Shown one piece after another: positions 22,701-34,700 of a stretch of 64,000 nucleotides of DNA (its first letter is position 1; each line of letters opens with the position of its first letter). The notes below the pieces were generated by a model. It searched no databases. It was not told where the DNA came from and saw only the letters and a program-made list of their open reading frames with translations. The position numbers and the translations under genes were made by a program. Origin of the DNA: Siderastrea radians (lineage: Eukaryota; Cnidaria; Anthozoa; Scleractinia; Rhizangiidae); NCBI GenBank assembly GCA_964017195.1, contig OZ024891.1, positions 7,403,994 to 7,467,993 on the forward strand. Direction: 5' to 3'.

Positions 22701-25700
22701 CACTTCAGTTATGAAGAGCTCTCAAGTGGTTCCTACAAGCTCATTGTCACGTACAAACAATCAGTCTTCTACTATAGCTGCGGTCCCATCATCGCCAGGC
22801 ATTCACGTAATACTAAGTACTAGTTCCAGCATTGGGGGACAACTTCCATCAGTATCGCCATCTTCATCTGGAACTGTGTCGCAAAATGGTGCTTCAAGTC
22901 CTGAAGTATCTTCAACAAGCTCATTATCACGTGCAGCCAACACATCGTCTGCTGTTAACAGTGCATCACCGTCAGCGGTGCTTATGTCATCCCCAGAGCC
23001 ACTGTTCGCTCCTCCTGCTAAAAGGCGCAGAAAGAAAAGAGCAGTTGGAGATAATAATAGCACGTCTGTGATGTCTACACACAGTGCATCTTCAGTTGAT
23101 CAGTTGTCATCTGCTTCAGTAGCCGGGGTGGTGGCTTCCACAAGTCTGTTGAGTTCCAGTGAAGTAGCTTCAATCTTACTAACGTCATCTGTGGTCAGTC
23201 AAAGTAACAATGTGATGCAGACGGCTGTTGGAGGAAGTAGCCACGGCCTTGCAACGACATCATCGGTAAGCACTTCAGGACAGCCCCTCCCCTCCCAATC
23301 TGCAACAAGAACTGTCAGTTCATCTCAACAGGCTGCAACTCTCTCACAGCTACACAGAAACCTCACTCAAACTGCCGTGCTTCTTTCAAGGTCAGCAAGC
23401 ACCAGTTCTGCCCCGGGAGAAGGCCTCACTGTTAATGCTACGATTGGCTCGTCAGTTGCTGCGACAACTGGTAGTGCTCATTTATCATCTCCATCCACAA
23501 CTGTGCAAACCCCATCATCAGTTCCCATGTCTGTCAGTGTTACTCCAAGTGGAGCTATAACGCAGTCTCTTGGCGTGATTTCATCTTTGAGCAGTGACAG
23601 TTCAACACCATCAGTACCTATAACAGAGAGTTTAGGTACCATGGCATTACCATCAACTTCTACCCTGCAGAATTCATTGCCAGCTGCAAGTGGGTCATTG
23701 GGTCAACAAACGTCTTCAGATGGTGTTATATTTCCATTTACATTTTCTGGCAATGTGACTTCATCTTCAACTCTGTCTTCGAATTTGTTGACTTCATCTG
23801 CGAAATTGGGTAACGGTTCTTCAACTTCAGTGTCAGTCTTGTCAAGGGAACAAACTTCATCGGTGGGTGTGGCAATTTCATCTACGGCTGTTGACAATGG
23901 AACGTCGGCTTCGAAGTCTTCGCAGAATTTGATGACATCATCTGTATTATTGGGTAACGTTTCTTCAGCAGTCACTGAGTCAGCTACAAGTGTTTCGGGA
24001 AGCAAACAAACCTCCTCCGCGGGTATGGCCATCTCCTCAACAGCTGTTGATAATGGAACTGTGCCTTCGACAGCATTAGTAAATTTGAGAACGTCATCTG
24101 CTGTGTTGGGGAACAGTACTTCAACTTCAGCTTCATCTAGGTCGTCAATCCAACAAACAGCAGTTGCCGTTGAAACTTCTGCTCCGTCAGTGGTTGTGAT
24201 GAAATCATCCTTACTGTTGGGTAACAGTACTGTAACTTCATCCTCAGCTATAAAGCAATCATCCTCATTGTTTGGAAATGCCAGTGTCGCTGCATCAAGC
24301 TCACGTCCGTCACCAGTCTCAAGTTCCTCTTTTGAAGTCGTCGTTCCTACTAAATCCTCATCTTCTCTGGCAAGAGATTCACCTAGCCTCACTCGGCGAG
24401 CTTCTGAATCAAGTGTGATGATCTCTGTTTCTCCACTGCCAACTCAAATAGGAAATTCGACTTCTTCTTTAGTAACGGATAGTTCTACGTTAGCAAACAC
24501 ATCTATGGTATCTACTACACGTCAGCCTTCCATTGCAGCAACCTCAGAAATGTTGTCACGTCCAACAGCTGATCATTCCAGCCAAACACTTCAACAAACA
24601 CTTTCAAGTTCTGCTGCGATTCAACCCTCATCAACAGTGATGCAGAGTAGGATTAAGCAGACTACAGTCAGCTCATCCGTGACTACTGCCTCAAGCTCTC
24701 CTGTCTACAGACCTCCATTGGTGACCATTTCAAGTCTTGGTATTTGTTACGTTGTTTACACGACCAGAATAGTTCAGCCTAGTTTGGTTCCAACGCCACA
24801 GATCAATATGTCGTCTACGATCTCAGTTAATGTGAGCTCTACACTTGCAGTGTTACCAACTGTATCACCCAATACCAGTTCTGTCGTTTTGCTACCTAAG
24901 TCTACAGTGAATGCTTCAGCTGTTAATGCCACAGTGAAGCCAACTATGAGCCTCTCGCCTGTATCTACCATCAACTCCAGTACTTTGGTTACTCCTTCCT
25001 CCATACCGGTAACACAGTCAAGAAAAGTGAACCAAAGCGCTTCTCAAACCAGTGTACTTAGCAGCGTCGTGTCTTCAACGTTGTCTAGCAAAGCATCGCC
25101 TCTTGAGACCTCCACATCAGTGCTTTCAAGAACACCCATATCCACGACAGAAGTGTCTTCATCTCTTCAAGTTCAGACAAGTCAAGTTGTTTCGCCAACA
25201 AGTACAGTTACCCAAGCAGTGTCCAGTTCTGTGTCTGTCCCCACAACACAGCCCCCAGATCAGTCCGTGTTGATGGAGACCACCCTAACTGTGGGTCCAA
25301 ACACAATAATCGAATCAGCGCAGTTTAGGAACGACCTGGAAGCAAATCTTGCAGAGGCGTATGAATTTGCCGAGGTTTCGTTAAAAAGGCGACGGAGGGC
25401 AGCTGGAACAACTGCAACTGTAAGTATGGCTAATCGAAAGTCATTTTTTTCAATGTAGAGAGTTTTCTGCAAATCGAAGCAATCCTCAAAAATTAGTTTA
25501 CCAATAAAGAATTTATTTCCTACCCGTCAACTTTTTCTGACCCAAAGGCGTGAGATTTTTATTCTAGGAGTATCAGAACGTTTCCAAAGATGACAAATGA
25601 GTTCCTAAAACGTGCAAAGATTGCCAAAGATGTTGCGAAGACTTCCAAAAATATCCCCCCCCCCTTCACATAGTCTAGTTAATGCTTTTGGAGAATCAAT

Positions 25701-28700
25701 ACAGCCAGCGTGATTTTAATGTACCGTTTTCTTTGACTTCTTTCCCGGACTGAATCAACTATAGTACATATATGGAGTAGTAGTTAGCCCGGTATGCCGG
25801 GGAATCGGTCGGTATGGGTGAGAGTGATGTTTTAGCCATACAGGCATCAGGCATACGCAAAATAAATGTCATTTGGCGGGTATAAGAATATGCAATACCA
25901 AGACTAAGGTCGTATTGACGCATAAAATAACAAGAATGGTTTAGAGCAGACAAGACTAAAGTGGGTTATGAACCAAAGTTAAAATTTTTTGCTGAAGAGA
26001 ACTTTATATTGTCCTTAAAAACCTTTGCATTTTTAAGAGGCCTCAGGATTTTAGTTGTTTCCGTTTACTTTCACAGATACAAAGCATACAGCGTTTGAAC
26101 GACGGGAACAACGTGAGTGTGATATTCTTCGTCACGAGAAATGGCCAGCGCATTCCTGCTGCACAGGCTGCCGAAAACTACAACAGGTTAAGCAAGGGCC
26201 AGTTTGCACACTTAGTCAAGTTAGATGTAAGTTTTTGATATATTTCTTTGTTATTAACTGCCGATAGTTTTCCTTACTTCATAAAAATAGCTTGTTTTGT
26301 GGGTTCATGTCGGTTATCGAGGGGGGGGGGGGGCACAAGGCGAGGGTGCTATTGCTCCACTCCCCTCTCGCCAAAAACTCCCACCTTTCTTTCGGTAAAT
26401 TTTGTTTTTCCTTCTTGATATCTCTTACACGAGAAAGTTCAAGACACCTTTGGGGGCGAAAACTTACTACATATGCAGCTTTGGATGTCAGACTATCTCT
26501 TTGAAGAGGTGAAGACAATGTTTGCTTGTCCTACCTTCTTTTAGATTGATCCTACGAGCAGCTAGCTTTAGGTTAATCATTGACATAGCTAACTTTTAAA
26601 TATTGCTTACTAGGTTGTCTCCATGCCACGACCCTTGGTGAATCCAACCACTCAACCAGTTCCACAGGACTATTTGGTGTCACTTATCATTCAAGATTCT
26701 GCTAGAGGCAACATCTCTATTCCAGCAAACAAAGCGAAGCTCGAAAGCAGTCTGGCATCGTATTACAAGAACAAGAAAAATCTGCCTTCATCAACCACTG
26801 TAACGGCCATGGTAAGTGTTGTATTATTGCACCACTGTTGCGAAGCGCTTTCACATAGTAATGAAGCGTATCATGTATTGACCTTGCGATGTGAGGATCG
26901 TTGGTTCAAATAAACTTCGGGCCTTCCTCGGAAATCATCAGTGATATTCGGAAATTTAGCGCAATCATTGAATGTGTTATGAAAATGATCGGAGGAGATC
27001 ATTTTTGGACAATCTGCGGGAAACTTTCGAAAATCTTCTGAAAATGGTTGGAAATCTTTCGAAACTTGACATATCTGCTGCTGTGAACGGTATAACAGTA
27101 TAAAGCGATCTGGCGATCAATCATTCCAGAATTACTAGCACCCCTCATTTTACCTTCCGTGACAGGAAACTGCTTCAAGATTCTCTCTCCACTCAGTTGT
27201 TTAAGTGCGTACCCGTAAAAACTTCGGAAAGCCCTGGAAAAATACTTGAGTTTGGCTGTAATCGACGAAAGAGTAGTTTCCTATCCAAGGGGACAAGAGA
27301 AGCTCGCTGTCGCACAGAAACCGGAGTTAAAGGGGTGGTCTTCCTGATCGGCCTCACGGCTCGTGGACAACTTTGCCTTGCCTTGCCAAGGCTGAATCAC
27401 TTTGCACGGCAAAGACAAGAAAACACGAATAATACACTGTATGTACTTATCACGGTGCTTTGTTATTTTTAGATTCAAACCATCCTGCACGAACCAAACG
27501 AACAAGCCTATCTTGAATTTTACGTCACCGTTGACAGCAAGGAAGTGAATAGAACTGATGTTGTGGAAACTTTCAGAGTTTCTAATGTCAATCTGCTCAC
27601 CGCGCAACTGGGTGTTCAGGTAACAACCACTAACTTTTACCTTCTGAAACTTTCACTCACAGAAAGCAAAGAGACACCAAAACCATAGTAGTAACTACTG
27701 CGCAATGGTTTTCCTTTAAATAGCCACAACGCCCACGGACTCTAAAGTTAAAACCACCTTGCACAGCTTAACAAACAGCACCACAGGAAAGTACTGCTCA
27801 GTAGCTTTCATTTGAATGGTCATACTTTTGGATTTCGTCCACAGACTCAAAAGTAAGAACCACCTTGTACAGCATAATAAACAGCACCACAGGAAAGTAC
27901 TGCTCAGTAGCTTTCGTTTGAGTGGTGGCACTTCAGAATTTAATCTACAGACTCGAAAGTTAGAACCACCTTGTACATCATAATAAACAGCACCACAGGA
28001 AAGTACTGCTTGTTCAACAGCTTTCATTTGAGTGGTGGCACTTCAGAATTTAATCTACAGAGTCAAGTTAGAACTAACTTGTGCAGTATAACAAACATTA
28101 TCACAGTAAAGTACTTCTCACCAGCTTTCATCTGAATGGTCACACTCTCCTCTCAGGCATTGCTTCTCAAGATAGGCAAACTGTAACCTATATCTTTGCT
28201 TGTCTTTGTACGTGACGGCTGAATGTGTTTTGTAAACATCTCTTTTCTTTCGCAGGCCTTGGTTCCAGTTTATATTCCAGACTCCCTCACGGCTACGGAA
28301 ACGGACCACGTGATCATAGGCATCCATATCGATCAAAACCAGGATTTAAACAACGCCGAGTTCAGAAATGACCTGGCCAACAAACTTGTCACATTGTATG
28401 TGGATGCCAAAGGAAGGAAGAATGCGCGAAGGAAGAGAAGTGGCAGTACCAGTGCAACTGTATGTAATTAATTTTATCGACAGATTGAAAAGTTAGAGCC
28501 ACCGTGTACAGCATAAATAACAACACCACAGGAAAGTACTGCTCAGTAGCTTTCATTTGAATGGTCACACTTTAGGATTTCATCCACAGACTCAAAAGCT
28601 AGAATGATCTTGTACAGCATAATAAACAGCACCACAGGAAAGTACTGCTCAGTAGCTTTCATTTGAATGGTCACAATTTAGGATTTGATCCACAGACTCA

Positions 28701-31700
28701 AAAGTTAGCCCCCCCCCCCTCCCTTGTACAGCTTAACAAAAAGCACCACAGGAAAGTACTGCTCAGTAGCTTGACGTGGAAACGTTTGATAGTATAATAA
28801 ACCTGAGGAATTCCTTCTCAGACCCTAAGTAAAGACCAAGTTGTCGAAACTTAAGGTTTAAGTCCTGTCATGAATCAGGTAACGTGTTATTCACTTTCTT
28901 GCAGATTGTAGACATTGTCAGGAAAACGGACTCAGCAGCTTCAGAAGCAGATGTGACGTTTTTCGTGTTTGACTCCGGTGCTGTGGTAAACGGTACTTAT
29001 GTAGCGTCTGTTATGAATCGACTCTCTACAGGCGAGATGACAACATTGACAACGCCATACGCGGTAAGGTTTTCTTCATAACCATTTACTAGGCCTTACA
29101 AGACTTTCTTTACCTCTCAGAGAATTATAGTCTGTTCAGTTTTCGTGAAAATCTACGAAAGTTGAAAGTTAAAGTTCTCGCTCTTTTAACCACGTGCTCT
29201 TATAGAATTCGAACGTACTCAAAGAAACTCCTGTTTGCGTTTATTCGCCTACTAGAGCGGTTTTCATTTGAGTGTCGAAAGTAATTCGCGTTTTGCTTTG
29301 GTTTTGCTTTACTTCGCTCTGTGATTGGTTGAAAAATTTCGCGCCACTTTCTCCACCAATCAGAAGTAAAACTCAAACCAATCGCGACTTGCTCGCACGC
29401 GTTTTCCCGCGCTTGACGCCGGTGACATGTACTTGCTTCGAGTTCTGATTGGTTCATTGGGTAATTTGTGTTTGTTGTGATTGGCTGGGGTAATTACTTT
29501 GGTTTTGGTTTTACGACACTCATTTGAAAAGCGCTCTATTATGATTCCTCGCGATTCGTATGGCTGCACTCTCATTAAATCTGACTCCGAGATTGAACTC
29601 TGGCCAACTTTCATCTGCTTTTTATTACTGCACTAGTGTAGTATCTTTGAACACAACTGGTCCTTTATATTTTTGTTTTTCATTTACCCTTTAAGCCCTA
29701 ACAGGGACAAAAATGAAGTTTCTCTTTTCATCATCACTACTTGTTCAAACATTCAAATGATGATAGAGCGGTTTTCAATTGAGTGTCGAAAGTAATTCGT
29801 GTTTTGCTTTGGTTTTGCTTTACTTCGCTCTGTGATTGGTTAAAACCTTTCGCGCCACTTTCTCGACCAATCAGGAGTAAAACTCAAACCAATCAGTCGC
29901 GACTTGCTCGCGCTCGCACGCGTTTTCCCGCGCTTGACGCCGGTTACATGTACTTGCTTCGAGTTCTGATTGGTTCATTGGGTAATTTGTGTTTGTTGTG
30001 ATTGGCTGGGGTAATTACTTTGGTTTTGGTTTTACGACACTCATTTGAAAAGCGCTCTAAAATAGGAAGTGATCACCAAGGATAAGATGTCTTGATATTT
30101 AGTTCCGTAAGAAATGTATGGAGAACAGTAAAGAGAATATGCATTTTCATATCAGGGCCTAAAATGTTAATGTTAATGTGACTTTTGGTTTTTAGTGTTC
30201 CTAAAAGTAGCTGACATAGTTCTTTTAAGCGCCATGTTTATTCACTTCTTTCTGTTTCTAGGTTCTTTCAGCACCAAGGGTAGCGTTTGTACCGACAAGG
30301 CCAACCGAAGTACCTCCTACAGTGGTCGCGACCCCGATCAAGTGGTGGATTATTCCAGCGGTTATATGCCCTATTTTACTGATCATCGTGATTATATTAC
30401 TCATTTACTGGCGCTGGAAGAAGGGCGCGCCAAAGACTAAGGTGGAGCCGGACACGATAAGGATGTTGGAGACCAATACAAGAAGGGTAATGAAAGGAAT
30501 ATGTCAGAACAAACCTTACAGACACCTCCATACTATAGACACATGCATATATAGCTTATTACGGAAATAATTTTTCTTGCTCAGCAGGAAGTGCGTCCAG
30601 TTTAATTTCAAAATTGGTCGGAGATCTACCATCTTGCCTTTTTCTCACTCGATACTGAATCTACCGACATACATGACATATTAGGCGGTTCACAATCAGT
30701 TACAGGGACTTTTCAAATATTACTTCCATTCTTGATTATTTTCCACGTTAAGGGGCCGTTTACATGAGAGAGGGTGTCCCTAGGTAGTAGGGTTACCCTA
30801 GTTAGTAGAGTTTCCCTTCTCCTTTGCATTACGCAGTTCGTTTTACATGCGAGGCAGGGTGCCCCTAGCGGGTAGGGTTTCCCTACCTTCAAAGTAGGGA
30901 AACCCTACATGGTAGGGACAAGTTTTTTTTACATGAGCCCATGTAAAACCAAAAAGTAGGGCTAGCCTTAGGGGGCAGGGCTATGTTTCGTTGTTTTCAA
31001 ATTACCGCTGGCCACGCCTAGAGGCGCCAAATTCGAGCATGGCTTCGAACTCTTCAAGCTCAAGCTACAAACCTGGAGAATATTTTCGGAGATTTCAACT
31101 CCAAATAGTGACTGAAAGTCAACCTGAAGGTTCAGAAACGACGTGGGATGTAATGCAGGAAGATCTGATCGAGGAAAGTGCTTTCCAGGTCGAAGAAACC
31201 GACCAATACACCCAGAGAACGAGCACAAAACAAACGAAAAGCACCGGCAAGCCAAAGTAAAAGCAACAAGAAGGCGAAGAAGTTTTCTTGATCAACGGAG
31301 AAAGTGGAAGTTTTGTTAACTTTTTTTTTCAAATAAACAAGTCTTACAACTTAAGTTAGCACACTTCCGCTTTCTAGTTTAGCTTTTTTAAAAAAATTGT
31401 TTAAAAAATTTTTCTTAAAAGTTTTTTAATTTTTTCTTTTTAATTGCCCTTAGTTTAGCCCCCCGAGGTAGGGACAATTCAGCTCATGTAAAATGGCGCT
31501 ATCTCTTGACCCTGCTAGTGAGGGTGCCCCTACCATGTTCGAACTTTGCATGTAGAACGACGGTATCTTCAACTCTAGTAGGTAGAGTGCCCCTAGGGGA
31601 TAGGGGCACCCTCTTTCCATGTAAACGGGCCCTAAGTCAAGTCAGAAGAGTCTCGGTATTTGAGGAGGCTGCTGGAGGTTAACAGCCTTGGCTTTTTGTT

Positions 31701-34700
31701 CACTGCTGGAAGCCGATTTCACAGCTGTAACTTTTGCTCCCTACTTACAGCCCGTTTCATTGCTGTATGAAGACCCAGGTTTTTTAAACATGATTCGCCT
31801 GTTGTGATTTGTTCGTCACAAAACGGTGAAGAAAGTTTGCAGATCTTCTTCTTCTTCTTTATGACTGTTTCTATTCTAAGAAGTTAGTATTTATTCTGGT
31901 GACTCGTTCAGTGCGGAAATTCTCGTCACCGTTACCATTGGTAAATCGTGTTTGAAAAATCTTGGTCTTCTAGTGGAATGAAGACGGCTGTAAGATTGCG
32001 CACTATTTTAAGGATTCTAAGCTTCCTTTATAACTAACAAGTTCTTAACTGTTATATTAATTTTTCAGACCCCACCTGTGCGTGGTTTTGACGTAGCTCG
32101 GTACACGGAGCCGGGAGTGACAGGCATGAAGACAACAGCATTCACCTCTGGTCCCGTCTCCCTAGTGCACGAAGATGAGGACGAAAGCGAGAAACCAGCG
32201 AGACGCGGACGCGAGACGTCCCTCCGAAGAAAAGTCGGAAAACCTCCAGTACAGAAATTACCCACCAGAGAACAGAGACTGTAAGTATGATTGCGAAATT
32301 GTCGGGTACATTATTCTCATTACGGACGCGCTTTTTGCAAAGGTTTATTTTCGCGATTTTAAAAAAAGACAAGAGCTCAAGCAAGAGTAAGCAAGAGTAA
32401 GGCAAAAATACTTCTATTATCTTGAGTCTTGGAACAATAAAATTATTCGTCTCTCTCCTGATTATTCCGCGGTTGAAAAAGGTCAAATAAATTACGTTTC
32501 GGGCTGTTTCACTCTCTTTCCTCAGGTTGTAAAAGGAAAAAAAAAATGTGGCGGACCAATGTATGAGCGATAAAAGATTCAGAGACACTATTTGAGTCTT
32601 GGTATTAGGAATCCTTCCAAACTACTAGCGGAAGAAATTTTTAACATGAATCTTCTATCTCCATACCATCGTTTGTAAATTTGTGGCGTAATATTACAGA
32701 TGGTATAGGTGATCGATTGTCAACTCTTTACACTAAAGACTCCCCCATAGCTAAATGGTAGAGCATACAACAGGCACCTGGAAGTTCATGTGTTTGATTC
32801 CTGTTGGGAGGACTCCGAGGAAGTTGACTTGAGAAGGCCTCTTCATTTATTTGATATCATAGAACTTAGAATTTCACTTATCGTAAATCGTAGGATCGTT
32901 GGAAGTAACCCTTACCCCGTCTGTATTCCTTGCCAGGACGAATCCTGCCTACGAAGAAGAGGAGGAGGGGGAGGAGGAGGAAGAAGACGAAAGCGTGGTA
33001 TCCGTGACACCTACAGGAAGTACGGTGGGTTTAACACAATCAAAATCTACACCGAAACCTCCATCAACGACTAAGAGAACTCCCGCCGCGCCACAGAGGG
33101 CCCAAGAGCCACAGAGACACCGGGAACTTTCGGACGAGGAAACTGAGGAAGAAAGCGAGGTTTCCTGTGAAGAAACTGAGACTGAACCTGAGAGTGTAGC
33201 ACCACCACCACAGGTAGCGATAAAGAACCTTAAACAGTTACAAATTCCAACTCGAACTGGGTTTAGTTGACCTACGTTAAAACTTTTCCTCTTAAGAAGT
33301 AGAATTTAAAAAAGAACGCCTCCCCTCTCCTCCCCTCCCCGCCCCGCCCCGCCCCGCCCCGCCCCGCCCCGCCCCGCCCCGCCCCGCCCCGCCCCGCCCC
33401 GCCCCGCCCCGCCAACCGAAAAAAAAACCTTTCCCGAAAGTAGCTTCAAGTTGGAGAGGGACCTTTTGTGTTTTCCAGAAAGTATCGTCCCCTCTCCTTT
33501 CCCCCGAATGGAACGGTCCCTTTTGAGTAACGGACTCTGCTCAATGTTCCAACCGAAAATACCTGTTAAGGCTACCGCTTTGTCACAACAACAATTTTTT
33601 CTCCTGCCTACACTTAGCTCTTTCTTCTGGTTTTGACCCAGAAAGAAACTTTCGTATTGAGTATTTTACCTTATTGCCTTTCTTACCCATGGGAATCATT
33701 GAAGTCTCCCGTTGAAGTGTTTCTTATCTTCAGTCACTCACAGCTTTTTTTAGTAGCTGACTGAAAGTATATCACGAAAAGTTGCGGTTCCTTAGTTCTG
33801 CTAATTCCGATTTATATAGTATGTACATAAGCTGATCCTTGAGTTTTCTGCCGGTTTCTTTTCAGATTAAACATTCAGCGGCTCAGTTGCCTACTGTAGC
33901 AGTTATGGGCGAGGCAACTGGTCCCCCGCGGTACCCCCCTGTGCGGTTCCGTTCGTCGGTGCATCCAGCCCCGAGCCTACCCCCGATACATTCCAAGCAG
34001 ACCTCTCTTGTTGGAGTGAGAGTTGAGGTAAAGTCAGGAATCCTTCGACTTCTGTGCACTGAATATCAATTTCTTTTTACAACTGCTAAATATGTCGGTT
34101 AATACATGTAGTAGCTGTAATGTTTAGATCATACGCCAAAACGATACCTTAGAGGTTGCTTTAAGCCCCTTCCCTTTTGAGTGAAATTTCGCAATAACCT
34201 TCCTTTCCAGGTATTAATTGTCTTTCCCGCGTGTACATGTATCTGTTTTACGCTCCAGCCATTTATCGTAGCGAACTTCCCGGAAAACATATTAAAAAGG
34301 TCGTGTCTGTAGGTTGTGATTGGCCGATTTTCAACTATTTTTTAAAGATCTGTTGGTCGCCGTTGTAATTATGACTGATGGCAGTATAAACCCAGAGAAT
34401 GTCATAACGAAAGTCGTACCTGTATTGACTTGCTATTTATTATGTAACAGCCACCGTCTGAAGACGACGCACCGCGAGGCCGCAAGAAGGGTAAAGTTAC
34501 AAAACGAGAACTGGAACAGAGAGCAGAACTTGAACGGCAAAAGAATAAACAGCGGTTGCGTGACAGAAAGCGTGACAGCACCAGGGCTGCTATTCCAACC
34601 GAGAGGAGGGCCTGGGACAGAGCTCAGCAGGATTTTGACGATGTACTTGCAGAGGAGGATGCCGCTCAGCGAGTTATCACGTGAGTCTGTTTAATTTTTT

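Noticed and set aside
28118..28336. Minus-strand frames shared by the three exon 6 regions
   Set aside because: They are antisense shadows of exon 6 and its duplicated intron. Their conservation follows from the duplication.
27737..28772. CRISPR-like array
   Set aside because: The repeated units are about 110 bp, nearly identical throughout with no unique spacers, and lie in eukaryotic introns. It is a minisatellite.
32741..32811. A functional tRNA gene
   Set aside because: The A- and B-box-like segments are present, but the acceptor and other stems do not pair well, and a flanking conserved body suggests a SINE.
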